This document shows, piece by piece, positions 18,121 through 28,175 of a DNA stretch of 64,000 nt. The stretch comes from Geofilum rubicundum JCM 15548 (lineage in GTDB: Bacteria > Bacteroidota > Bacteroidia > Bacteroidales > Marinilabiliaceae). The position numbers and the translations under genes are program-made. The notes under the pieces were generated by a model. That model had not been told where the DNA came from, did not search any database, and worked only from the letters and a program-made list of their open reading frames with translations. The stretch covers positions 149,529 to 213,528 of the forward strand of contig NZ_BAZW01000002.1 in assembly GCF_000974365.1 (NCBI RefSeq), in the 5' to 3' direction. Every line of letters begins with the position of its first letter. The stretch's first letter is position 1.

Positions 18121-21100
18121 TCAGCAGGCCGTTGTCTGCTTTTTGATAAATTCTGAGGGTGTCTGACCAAACTGTTTTTTAAAACATTTGCTGAAATAGT
18201 AGGGATCCTCCATTCCTACGGCCAGTGCGGTTTCGGAAACGTTTAAATCTTCATTTTGCAAAAGTTCTGCGGCTTTTTTTAATCGAATGGTCTTAATTAG
18301 ATCGTTGGGAGAAAACCCGGTGAGTCCCTTCACTTTGTGGTAGAACAAGGTTCGTCCCATTTTGGTCGTCTCCATGATGCGCTCTACCGATAGCTGGGGA
18401 TCACTGATGTGGGCATCGATGAAGGCGTGAATGCTTTGTAAAAACTGGGCATCCTTGTCGTTGGCGTTTTCGGGCAGGGTGCTTAAATCGGGCGTGCTGG
18501 CATATTTTTGTTTGATAACCTCCCGCTGTTCCAGCAGTTTGGTGATTCGTAATTTGAGGAGGTCCAGACTAAAGGGTTTGGTTATATAAGCGTCTGCCCC
18601 GGCATCAAAACCTTTAAACTGAAATTCCTCAGCTGTATAGGCGGTAAGGAGGATGATGGGTATATGGCAAGTGGCCATACCGGATTTCAAGTGTTTGGTC
18701 ACCTCGTATCCATTCATCTCAGGCATCATGATGTCACACAGAATCAAATCCGGCTGCGTTTTTTCGCTTAATTGCAGTCCCTTTTTGCCATTGGGGGCCG
18801 TTCGTACCCGGAATTGGCGGGATAAGTGATGTTGCAGATATTCGGCAATTTCGGGGTCATCCTCTATAATGAGAATCTGTTTATTGGTTTTTTGAGCGCC
18901 TGGAGTGGCGACGGGCGCGAAAGTGTCGGTTTCCGGAGCGATGGGGCGGAGGGCTTGAGTTGAGTCGGCGGCACACGGGTTGACAGGGACTTTGACTACA
19001 AAACCAGCGCCACCGATGGGAGAATCTTCGTAATGGATAGATCCGTTATGGGCCTTCAGTAGCTCGTGGATGAGGTTCAGTCCGATCCCTGTTCCGGGCA
19101 TGTCGGAGTCGAAACGCTTGAAACGGTGAAACAGTTCCGGCAGAAGTGCCGTGGCAATGCCCGGTCCGCTGTCGTCCACTCTCAGGGTCATCTGACCCAA
19201 GGCTTCGTCTATATGGAGGCTTACATTTACGGCGCCGTTTTGTGGTGTAAATTTAAGCGCGTTGGACAGCAGGTTGTGCAGGGTTTTTTCTAATATCCCC
19301 TCATCGATGAGGCCTGCATAATGGGTATGACTTGAACTCAGCGTCAGTTTGATTTTTTTTCGATTCGCCTGACTGTCAAAATGACTGCTTATGTTTTTGA
19401 TATGGCTGACCAGTTCCAGAGGGGTAGGTCTGACAACCGGAATGTTACTTTGGAGTTTTCGGAATTCGAGCAGTTGATCAATCATTCTCAGCAGTCGTTC
19501 TGAACTTTTTTCAAGAAAGCCGACCTCCCTGGAAATGAAAGCAGGATCCTGGCTTTGCCGGACATTTTCAATGGTTCCCTTAATGATGGTTAAGGGGGTT
19601 CTGAATTCATGGGAGATATTGGTGAAAAACTGAAGTTTGTAGGCGGTCAAATCTTTCTCTATTTTTATTTCGGCCGATAGACGGTCCATACGCCGAATAG
19701 CGGTATTGACGGCGTATATAAGCAGGGCAATAACGACGCTGTAAATAAGAAAAGCCAGGGTGCTTTGCCACCAGGGCCCATTGACCCGGATGGGTAAACG
19801 GGCTTCGGAATCGCTCCAGATGCCCTGACTGTTTTTGGCCTTTACTCTAAATGTGTAGTCTCCTGGCGGCAGATTCCGGTAGGAAGCAAAGCTGTGACGG
19901 GTTAAATGGTTCCACTGCTCTTCAAAGCCCTCCAGAATAAAGGTATAGGTATTGGCTTCCGGATTCAGGTAATCCGGAAGCGTGAAGTGAATGTTGATGT
20001 TTCTTTGCTGATGGGATAATTCCAGTGTTTGGGTGTTATATAAGGCTTGAGAAAGGGGCGATTTGGGGCGTCCCGGCAGGACCATTTCGCCATTGATATC
20101 CAATGAGGTAAGATAAACGGGCGGAAGGTTCTTGTGCTTTTCTTCCCTTCCGGGGTTAATTCTGTGAAGTCCGCTGTGACTGCCAAACAACAGGGTGCCA
20201 TTGTGGAGTCTGCAGGAAGCGGACTCAGACAGCAAGTCCCCTTCCCAGGAATCCGACAGCTTGATGTTTTCAAAGGTTTGATTGGCGGTGTTGAATTTTG
20301 AAAGTCCGCTCTCTGTGCTGATCCATAGGTTGCCCTCCATATCCTGACGGATGTCCTGAACAATATTATTGACCAGACCATGATTGATGTTGTAATGTTC
20401 GAACCTGGTTTGGTAGATGGGATTTCCTTCCAATACTTTGTTGATGCCTCCGCCGGAGGTGCCTATCCACAATTGTCCACTACGGTCTTCCAGGATCGCT
20501 TTAACTTCGTTGTTGGCCAATGATAGCGGATTTCTTCTGCTGTAGTGGAAGTTGTGAAATGCCTTGGGGTTATTAAGCAGAGAATCCGGCAGAAAAGTAA
20601 AAAGGCCGTTGTTGCCGCCCACCCAAATTCTGCCCTTCCGGTCCTGCACCAGACTTCTTACTCTGGATTGTTGCTGATTTATTTCTGAAAAATTCTGGTA
20701 TTGTACCCGATTATTTTTAAAAGCGGCCAGCAAAATCCCTTTTCCATAGGTCCCTATCCACATTCGGCCGTTTTGATCCCTTAAGATGTCATAGATATTT
20801 TTATCCTGTTCCGAGTCCGGCCCACTTTGGTAGAGCACCGAAAAGTCGGGGTCGATGACTAAAAGCCCTTGTCCTTTGGTGCCTATCCAGATGTTTCCCT
20901 CCGGATCTTCGTAAGCCGTATAAGGCAGCCCTCTGTTGAAAGTGTATTCCCAAAGAAGGGTCTTCAGGTCACTGCTGTATACATAGAGCAGTCCTTTTTT
21001 GGTACCGATCCAAATCCTGTTTTGTTGGTCCTGAAAGACCAGACGAACAATTTTGTTTCGCTCGGTTTCGTCGTTGCCGGGTATGAAGGTCTCCGATACA

Positions 21101-22377
21101 GATTGTTTTCTTGAAATCTTGATGAGTCCGCCATGCTCGGTTCCGGCCCATATCTCTCCCGATTGATCTTCCGACACGGAAAGCAAATAATTGGTGGGAA
21201 TTTGGTTGTAGCGATCCGGATGGTGTTTTAGGTGGGAGATCTCTCCACTTTGCTGGTCCAAAGCAAAAAGACCGTTGCCATAGGTGCTTATCCAGATAAT
21301 ATCTTTGGAATCATGCCAAATGCTGTATCTTTCCAGGTCTATGGTAGCCATTATTTCCGGCGGAATCAGATTGTGGCAGATAAACTTTTCCTTTGCTTCC
21401 TGGTATTGCCAGATTTTCCCGCTGTTGTTGTATAGCCAAAGTTGTCCCTTGTTGTCCTTTAGAAAGCGGGCGTCCCTGATCTCTTCCCCATCAAAAAGCC
21501 GGGCGGCGGAAGAAAAAGTTGCGTTTTGTTCCGTGTTAAAAAGAAAAAGGCCGGATGCCTTGGCCAGGAGGTAGTGGTTTTCTTTTAATTTTTCTGTTTT
21601 TAATACTTCGGCCGTTCTTAAATACTCAGGAAGCTCCTCGGTGTTTTTGAGCTGGTTGGTCGTCTTCCGGATTATTTTAAGTTCGGCATTTCTGGTGAAA
21701 AGATAAAGGTTTTCGTTGTCCTCCAACATGCCCATAATGCCTTCCTGTACGATTCTTTTTAAAGTACCGTGGTGATAGCGGAAGAGCGCATTGTTCGTGG
21801 CGATGTAAACGGACTGGTCCGCACCTTCCGTGAGGAAGTAAACCTGAATATTGTTGAGTTCCGTGGCAAAAGTAGTGGTGACAATCTGCCCATCTTCCTT
21901 TTGAATGAGCAGGCAACCGTTGTGATGGTCCCACAACCAGATGTTTCCGTTGGAAGCCTGCAGGAAACTGCCGTAAGACGTTTGGTTGCCTTCGAATTTT
22001 TCAAACCTTTGGAGATGGATGTTGTAACAATTGAAGTGATTGGTGTTGGTGATGGCCCATATATAGCCATCCGGGTCATAAAATAGGGTCCTTATGCGAT
22101 TATCAGACAAGGAAAGCTCTTCCCCGTATTCCTGTTGCAGCACATGGAAGCGGGTGCCATCAAAGCGGTTGAGGCCGTTCAGGGTACCAAACCAAAGGAA
22201 GCCTCTATGGTCCTCAGCCATGGAAGTGACCGTGTTTTGGGACAATCCATCCCGGCTGGTGATGTTTTCAATACTTAGTTGAGACTGGGCCTGGATGGAA
22301 GTTTCCAGAATCAGGAAAAACAAAAAAATCAAATACTTTCCAATTGTTGCAGATTTGCTCCCCATATCTATTGTCAA
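18121..22377 (-). CDS. Hybrid two-component system sensor-regulator of the pectin locus
   Basis: This 1418-residue protein joins sensor and regulator in one chain, the usual controller of Bacteroidetes polysaccharide loci. A signal peptide is followed by a periplasmic pair of seven-bladed propellers built from Reg_prop repeats (DHRGFLWFGTLNGLNRFD and many GxxWIGT repeats). A Y_Y_Y domain precedes one membrane helix near residue 875. HisKA has its phospho-acceptor His near 923 (NISHEFRTPLT), then HATPase (GTGIGLNLI). A receiver domain has its Asp near 1215 (CDIMMPEMNG), and a C-terminal AraC-type HTH follows. It should sense an oligosaccharide from pectin or rhamnogalacturonan and activate the divergent genes starting at 22638. 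The ATG at 22377 is used; a second at 22365 is also possible. Confidence 0.93.
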   Translation of the reverse strand: MTIDMGSKSATIGKYLIFLFFLILETSIQAQSQLSIENITSRDGLSQNTVTSMAEDHRGFLWFGTLNGLNRFDGTRFHVLQQEYGEELSLSDNRIRTLFYDPDGYIWAITNTNHFNCYNIHLQRFEKFEGNQTSYGSFLQASNGNIWLWDHHNGCLLIQKEDGQIVTTTFATELNNIQVYFLTEGADQSVYIATNNALFRYHHGTLKRIVQEGIMGMLEDNENLYLFTRNAELKIIRKTTNQLKNTEELPEYLRTAEVLKTEKLKENHYLLAKASGLFLFNTEQNATFSSAARLFDGEEIRDARFLKDNKGQLWLYNNSGKIWQYQEAKEKFICHNLIPPEIMATIDLERYSIWHDSKDIIWISTYGNGLFALDQQSGEISHLKHHPDRYNQIPTNYLLSVSEDQSGEIWAGTEHGGLIKISRKQSVSETFIPGNDETERNKIVRLVFQDQQNRIWIGTKKGLLYVYSSDLKTLLWEYTFNRGLPYTAYEDPEGNIWIGTKGQGLLVIDPDFSVLYQSGPDSEQDKNIYDILRDQNGRMWIGTYGKGILLAAFKNNRVQYQNFSEINQQQSRVRSLVQDRKGRIWVGGNNGLFTFLPDSLLNNPKAFHNFHYSRRNPLSLANNEVKAILEDRSGQLWIGTSGGGINKVLEGNPIYQTRFEHYNINHGLVNNIVQDIRQDMEGNLWISTESGLSKFNTANQTFENIKLSDSWEGDLLSESASCRLHNGTLLFGSHSGLHRINPGREEKHKNLPPVYLTSLDINGEMVLPGRPKSPLSQALYNTQTLELSHQQRNINIHFTLPDYLNPEANTYTFILEGFEEQWNHLTRHSFASYRNLPPGDYTFRVKAKNSQGIWSDSEARLPIRVNGPWWQSTLAFLIYSVVIALLIYAVNTAIRRMDRLSAEIKIEKDLTAYKLQFFTNISHEFRTPLTIIKGTIENVRQSQDPAFISREVGFLEKSSERLLRMIDQLLEFRKLQSNIPVVRPTPLELVSHIKNISSHFDSQANRKKIKLTLSSSHTHYAGLIDEGILEKTLHNLLSNALKFTPQNGAVNVSLHIDEALGQMTLRVDDSGPGIATALLPELFHRFKRFDSDMPGTGIGLNLIHELLKAHNGSIHYEDSPIGGAGFVVKVPVNPCAADSTQALRPIAPETDTFAPVATPGAQKTNKQILIIEDDPEIAEYLQHHLSRQFRVRTAPNGKKGLQLSEKTQPDLILCDIMMPEMNGYEVTKHLKSGMATCHIPIILLTAYTAEEFQFKGFDAGADAYITKPFSLDLLKLRITKLLEQREVIKQKYASTPDLSTLPENANDKDAQFLQSIHAFIDAHISDPQLSVERIMETTKMGRTLFYHKVKGLTGFSPNDLIKTIRLKKAAELLQNEDLNVSETALAVGMEDPYYFSKCFKKQFGQTPSEFIKKQTTAC

Positions 22378-22441
22378 TTTCTACTTCCCCGCAAGGAAGC
22401 GGCAGTTTCTACTTTGAGTTGTGAAGAGTCGTACACTTATG

Positions 22442-22449
22442 CAAATATA
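22442..22449 (-). promoter_or_regulatory. -7-like element of the sensor gene
   Basis: TATATTTG on the minus strand matches TAnnTTTG and lies 65 bases upstream of the sensor start. No clear TTTG is present at the -33 position, so the call is tentative. Confidence 0.35.
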
Positions 22450-22591
22450 AACTAAATCGGACAGATTTCTTTTAACGCTTTGTGAATGCTTTTGGGTTAG
22501 CGATGTAAGGTATTGAAAATCAACTGTTAACACAGTGTGTGTGGGTGTCCCGTATGGATAACTTTATAGGTAAACGGACAATTTTCCATTT

Positions 22592-22620
22592 TTTGAGGCC
22601 CCTCTACAGGTTAATTTTGT
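22592..22620 (+). promoter_or_regulatory. Promoter candidate of the PUL transcript
   Basis: TTTG at 22592-22595 and TAATTTTG at 22612-22619 resemble the Bacteroidetes -33/-7 pair, with a spacer (16) shorter than usual. The surrounding 17 bases (22604-22620) recur with two differences at 42758-42774, ahead of the second enzyme block. Confidence 0.45.
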
Positions 22621-22637
22621 CAAACAAATAAGAATAG

Positions 22638-24896
22638 GTGTTAATGAAAATGATACCAATGCATATGTACAAGTTGAAAGATAGGTCTGTTTTTTGGGTT
22701 TTAGCCGGCATTTTGCTCCTGTTTGCTGCCTGTGAACCTAAAATGGAAGAATATTATGAGGTCCCGGGCTGGCTAAAGGGCAACGCCTGGGAGGTACTGG
22801 AAGCCAGGGGCGACTGTTCCATGTTTCTTGAAGCTATTGAAGCAGCAGGTTTCAGGGATGTCATTCAAGGGCGTGGAATCATTACGGTTCTGGCCCCCGA
22901 TGATGCGGCTTTTGGTGCTTACCTGAACAGTCGCGGCTTATCTGCCCCTGCTGAACTTCCTTTGGAAGAACTGAAGGAGTTGATAGGCTTCCATTTGGTG
23001 TATTATTCCTTCGATCAACAGCGCTTTGCCGATTACCGGCCCGATGGAATGACCAATGAAGAAGAGATCTCTGATCCCGGATTGTACTATAAGTTCCGAA
23101 CCAAAAGCGATCCTGGTACCGAGGTACGCATGGACTACACGGTACCCGTCAATGAAACACCTCCGGCCCTCACCATTTTTCATAAAGAGCGGTTTTTGCC
23201 GGTTTTGTCGGGGAATCTTTTTAAAAGCAAGGGGATTGATGCCGGTTCAAATTACCGTTACTTTTTCCCCGGAAAGGCTTTTCCCGAAGGTTTAAACGAT
23301 TTTAACTTTATGAATGCGGCGGTTAAGGATTACGCCTTGGTTGCTGACAATGGTTATGTATACATTATTGATGAGGTGCTTGAGTTGGCCGAATCGATTT
23401 ATGAAACCATTGACCAGAAGGAGCAGTATTCTCAGTTTTTGGGTTTGTACGACCGGTTTGCCGACTATCAATTTTCTCCCGACTTAACGGAGGATTATGG
23501 CGGTGGCGATTCCCTGCACCTGTTTTATCATTTGGGTTTACCCAAAATTGCTTCCATGTGGTCGTATAACGGGGAGGGCTTTTTGCCCGATTATGCCGAT
23601 CTCGCAACGCTGACCCGCATGGCCAATAATGTTTTTGCGCCTAATAATGCGGCTCTCAATCAATTTTTCACGACTTTCTGGGGAGACCATTATAACAGTT
23701 TTAGTGACATACCATTTGTGGCTGCCCGTTACCTTTTAGAGAACCATGTTTATGAAGGGGATGTGATTTTCCCGGAGGAAATTGAAAAGGGAGAAGTTAG
23801 CACGCGTTACGGAAATGTGATTCGTTTTGATACCGAAGCGGCCGTTGATAAAGCACTTTCGGCCAATGGCACTTTTTACGGCATCAATGAGGTGGTGGTT
23901 CCGCGGATGTTCGAGAGTGTAACGGCACCGCTTTTTCAGCAAGCGCCGTATTCGATGTTTTTGCAAATGCTGGATCACGTGAATGGCGTGCAGCCTTTGA
24001 TGACAGATAATTTGTCCTTTTCCTTCTTTTTGCCTTCCAACAGTATGCTGCAAGAACGGACGACCGTTAATGGAAAGACGCTGCTGTACCAGAATCTGAA
24101 TCCCAACAGGTACGGTCAGCAAACGGTTATGATTGAAGGAGATGATGAACCCTGGGTGCCGATGTCTTTTTCGGTGATGAATGGTCTGGTGAACAATCAC
24201 ATTGCCAGCAGGGTGATGACGGAGAAAGCCGGTTATAAGGTCTTCAAGACCCAGAACAGCTTTCAATACCTTTTGTTGATGGATGATGAATCGTTGTACT
24301 CCTCCTTTGTTTTTAACAATTATCCCGATCAGCCGGCGACCATTGAAAAAATTGACGATTATTACAACGGTACTTCTTATGCATTGACCGGTTCTTCAGC
24401 CATCGCACTTTCCCAGGATTATGCCTTGTTCAAAGATCAAATCAGGTACAATACGCCTCCTGAATTGGCGGTTTTTAAGCAGTTGCTGGATGCAGGCGGT
24501 TTGTCGAATACATCACCGGCTTACAATTTTTTGCAAGGGGAGCGTTTCATTGTCTTCGCTCCTTCTGAAGAGGCCGTTTATCGGGATTTGGGAAATCTCC
24601 CATCCATGCTGCCTGAGTTTCTTTCACGTTACATGAAGCTCTATTTTGTGAGTATTAACGAGAGTGGCTTGTCGGATTATCCTTTTGCCGGAGCAGGTAT
24701 AGAGGGAAGTGTGAAAACCTTTGCCTATGGTTCAGACGGGCAACGCATCCCTCTGGAATTAATTGATCAGGGTGACGAATTGCAAATCGTGGATCCCAAA
24801 GGGAATGTCCATAAAGTGATCAGCATTTTTCCAAAAATATATTCCGACGGCTGTGTTTACCTGATTGACGGAATGTTTGAATCTGATGACCAATAA
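22638..24896 (+). CDS. Lipoprotein with about four FAS1 (fasciclin) domains
   Basis: The 752-residue protein has a lipoprotein signal (lipobox LLFAAC) and is likely on the outer membrane surface. FAS1 repeats are marked by the H1-type segments ITVLAPDDAAFGAYL, NNVFAPNNAALNQFF, FSFFLPSNSMLQ and FIVFAPSEEAVYRDL. FAS1 domains mediate protein or carbohydrate adhesion in many organisms. In Bacteroidetes glycan loci they occur beside SusCD, where they are presumed surface glycan-binding proteins. It is the first gene after the sensor and 20 bases before susC, so it is probably the leading gene of the transcript. Several close ATGs exist; any before the lipobox would serve. Confidence 0.8.
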   Translation: MLMKMIPMHMYKLKDRSVFWVLAGILLLFAACEPKMEEYYEVPGWLKGNAWEVLEARGDCSMFLEAIEAAGFRDVIQGRGIITVLAPDDAAFGAYLNSRGLSAPAELPLEELKELIGFHLVYYSFDQQRFADYRPDGMTNEEEISDPGLYYKFRTKSDPGTEVRMDYTVPVNETPPALTIFHKERFLPVLSGNLFKSKGIDAGSNYRYFFPGKAFPEGLNDFNFMNAAVKDYALVADNGYVYIIDEVLELAESIYETIDQKEQYSQFLGLYDRFADYQFSPDLTEDYGGGDSLHLFYHLGLPKIASMWSYNGEGFLPDYADLATLTRMANNVFAPNNAALNQFFTTFWGDHYNSFSDIPFVAARYLLENHVYEGDVIFPEEIEKGEVSTRYGNVIRFDTEAAVDKALSANGTFYGINEVVVPRMFESVTAPLFQQAPYSMFLQMLDHVNGVQPLMTDNLSFSFFLPSNSMLQERTTVNGKTLLYQNLNPNRYGQQTVMIEGDDEPWVPMSFSVMNGLVNNHIASRVMTEKAGYKVFKTQNSFQYLLLMDDESLYSSFVFNNYPDQPATIEKIDDYYNGTSYALTGSSAIALSQDYALFKDQIRYNTPPELAVFKQLLDAGGLSNTSPAYNFLQGERFIVFAPSEEAVYRDLGNLPSMLPEFLSRYMKLYFVSINESGLSDYPFAGAGIEGSVKTFAYGSDGQRIPLELIDQGDELQIVDPKGNVHKVISIFPKIYSDGCVYLIDGMFESDDQ

Positions 24897-24916
24897 TATA
24901 AGTAAATAATATACTG

Positions 24917-27900
24917 ATGAAAGCAGTTGTGTTTTTTTTCTGTCTCATATTTCTAATAGGCGGAGTTCAGAGATCCGGGGCTCAGACGATGCTCAGAGGG
25001 AGGGTCATGGACAAGGATCTGAATGAGTCTCTGATTGGGACCAATGTGTTTGTGGTGAATGAGGCCGACCGGGCACTGGGAGGTGTGGTGGCGGGCTCAA
25101 ACGGCCAGTACATCATAGTGGTGCCCGATGGTGAAAACCTGTCGATAGCCTTTTCTTTTATCGGGTATAAAACCCTGCGGATTCCCTATACCGGGCAAAC
25201 CCAATTGAATGTGGAACTCGAAACGCAGGGTGTTGAATTGGCCGGCGCTGAAGTTGTTGGCCGGCGGGTGGAACGTTCATCGGTCGGTTTAACTGAGCGG
25301 GAACTGGTGACCGCCACGCAGAAAATTACGACGGAAATGCTGGAAACCGCTCCCGTGGCTTCCATTGAAGAAGCCTTGCAGCAGAATGGCCAATGTGGAT
25401 ATCCTCACAAGTGCGGAACCGGGGGCTAAAAGCTCCATTCGCATACGCGGGACTTCTTCCCTGAATGCCTCTTCAGAACCCCTGATTGTGGTGGATGGCG
25501 TTCCTTACCCGACCACCATAGCGGACGATTTTAGTTTCTCCACGGCCAATGATGAAGATTTTGGTGCGCTGGTCAATATTTCGCCCAATGATATTGCGTC
25601 TATTGAGGTGCTCAAAGATGCGGCGGCTACAGCCGTTTGGGGTTCAAGAGGAGCCAATGGAGTGCTTTTGATCAATACCAAAAAGGGGCGAAGCGGGAAA
25701 ACCCGCTTCAGTTTTTCGTCCAAATATGATGTTCGCAATGAAGCCTCTACCATTCCCATGCTGAATGCTTCTCAATATGTGGCCATGATACAGGATGCGG
25801 TCTGGAATACCGTTAATGACCTGGGTTTCTCCAACAGTCAGAGCTATCTTTCCTTGTTGTTTGATACCCCCGAAATTGGGTTTGATCCCAATTGGATCTA
25901 TTTTAAGGAGTACAACCAGGATGTGGACTATGTCGATGAGATCACGCAAAGGGGCTTTTCGTCCGACAACAGTTTCTCGATGACGGGCGGTGGCGACCGG
26001 GCCAATTATCGCCTGTCTCTGGGTTACCTGAATGAAGAGGGAACAACTATTGGCAGCGGGTTTGAAAGGTTGAGTGCCTTGCTGAGCATCAATTACCGCT
26101 TTAGTCACAAACTACGTATTACCACTGATTTTTCCTTTTCAGATGCCGAGCGTAGCAGTTACTGGCACAATCCCAGGGGGCAGGCTTTGACAAAAATGCC
26201 CAACATGAGTCCTTATTACATGAATGAAGACGGGACACGTTCTCAGGAATATTTTACCCCTAACAGTTATTTTCAGGGTACCCTCGGAAGCATGCGAAGC
26301 ACCGAAATAAAAGGGGGTGTTTTTAACCCGGTGGCGATGGTTCATGAATCCATCAACAATACCAATTCCAGCAACAGCCGTTTTGTGTTTAATTTGAATT
26401 ACAATTTATTAAGAGGACTGGATTTTTTTAGTGTGGTGGGACTGGATATTCGGAAAACCAAAAACAAGCGTTTTTTGCCCCAAACGGTTACCGGGGTTAC
26501 CTGGATCGATCCCTGGTTCAACCGCAGTGCGGATATGCTTTCCGACAATGTCTACCTGAATACCGAAAATCGCTTGTTGTTCAGACGGGGCATTGAGAAT
26601 CTTCATAATTTCATAGCTACCGGAATTGTCCAGACCTCCGAATCGGTTTCTGCCAATTACAAAAGTGAGGTGAGCGGAAATGCTTCTGCCTCTACCTCCG
26701 ATCCGACAGCCGGGGGAACCATCGCAGACATGGGGTCTGGCTCCAGTAAATCGCGGCAATTGGGTTTTATCGGCAACCTGCATTATGCCTTTTTGGACCG
26801 GTATATGATTAATATGGGCTACCGTTTTGAGGCCAATTCCACCATGGGCGCCAATAACCGCTGGGCTGGTTTTCCCACGCTGGGCCTGGCCTGGCATGCC
26901 AATGAAGAGTGGTTTTTGAGAGACCTGGAATGGTGGAATACCTTTAAGGTGAGACTGAGTTGGGGCCAGAGCGGAAATGCACCCTCCGGATCTTATTCCT
27001 ACATCGGAACCTTTGATTCACTCAATCCGGGCTACATTGATTATCCGGCCATTGAACCCAACTCCATTCATTTGAATAATCTCAAATGGGAAACGGTGAG
27101 TCAGGGTAATCTGGGAGTGGATCTCGCCTTTTTGAAGGACCGCCTGCGTACCTCATTTGATGTGTACAATAAGTTGACCGTTGACATGTTGCAGAAGAAC
27201 ATCGTGCTTCCGGAAAGCTCCGGCCACAGCAAAATTAACTGGTACAATTCGGGAGAAATGCGCAACAGTGGCTGGGAATACCGCATTGATTATGATGTGG
27301 TTAGAAACAGTAACTGGACGGTTTCTGCCAACTTTAATATTTCACAGAACGAAAACGAGGTACTGACCTTACCGGATAATCTGACGGATTATAAATATTC
27401 TTTTGAGAATGGTGCCTATGCTTACCAGATCGTGGAGGGCAATCCGCTCGGCTCCTTTTATGGCTACAAGTACCTGGGTGTTTATCAGAATGCGGATGAG
27501 ACCTATGCCAGGGATGCGGAGGGGCAGTTGATTCAGGATATTTCCGGGGATCCGGTATTGGTGCGAAACGGTGGAGATCCGGTATATCCCGGTGATGCCA
27601 AATACCAGGATGTTAACGGAGATGGTGTGATCGACCAGTTTGACATCGTTTATCTGGGAAATTCCATGCCTGCAGCTACCGGTGGTGCCGGGTTAACGGT
27701 GAGGTATAAATCGCTGACCGTCAATGCTTTTTTACATGGAAGAGCGGGTCAGAAGGCGGTGAACCAAACACGGATAGATACAGAGAATATGCATGGGGTG
27801 CAAAATCAGAGTGCGGCCGTTTTAAGGCGGTGGAGGCATGAAGGGGATGATACGGATATTCCCAGGGCACTTTATAATAAGGGGTACAACTATCTGGGGT

Positions 27901-28172
27901 CCGACCGCTTTGTGGAGGATGCCTCTTTCTTAAGGTTGAAAACCCTGAGTCTGAAGTACAGCGTTCCCTCTAAGTTTTTGGATCGTTTCGGTGTGGAGCG
28001 TCTGGATGCCTACACCACCATCTATGATATTTTTACCTGGACCAACTATACCGGCCAGGATCCGGAAGTACCCTTGTCGCGGGATGACGGGGTGGCCTAT
28101 CTGATTGCCAAGGATAAGGCCTATACCCCTAAGCCGGTGAGGATCGCTTTTGGTATTAATCTAAATTTTTGA
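24917..28172 (+). CDS. SusC/RagA TonB-dependent transporter, frameshifted near 25380 as read
   Basis: This outer-membrane channel imports oligosaccharides with the neighbouring SusD. The N-terminal part (24917-25429) has a signal peptide and a carboxypeptidase-like beta domain (MLRGRVMDKDLNESLIGTNV). The main part (25365-28172) has the plug (SSIRIRGTSSLNASSEPLIVVDG, then VWGSRGANGVLLI) and the barrel, which ends in phenylalanine (FGINLNF). The frame changes in CTTGCAGCAGAATGGC. Two missing G bases would restore the family motif EALQGRMANVDI, so a shortened GGG run is the simplest explanation. Restored, the protein is about 1,085 residues, normal for SusC. The SusD partner begins three bases downstream. 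Confidence 0.9.
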
Positions 28173-28175
28173 TCC

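Noticed and set aside
17827..18156. Plus-strand open frame of 109 codons between the ilv promoter and the sensor gene
   Set aside because: It has no recognisable domain, overlaps the ilv promoter on one side and the sensor gene's 3' end on the other, and looks like translated AT-rich intergenic DNA.
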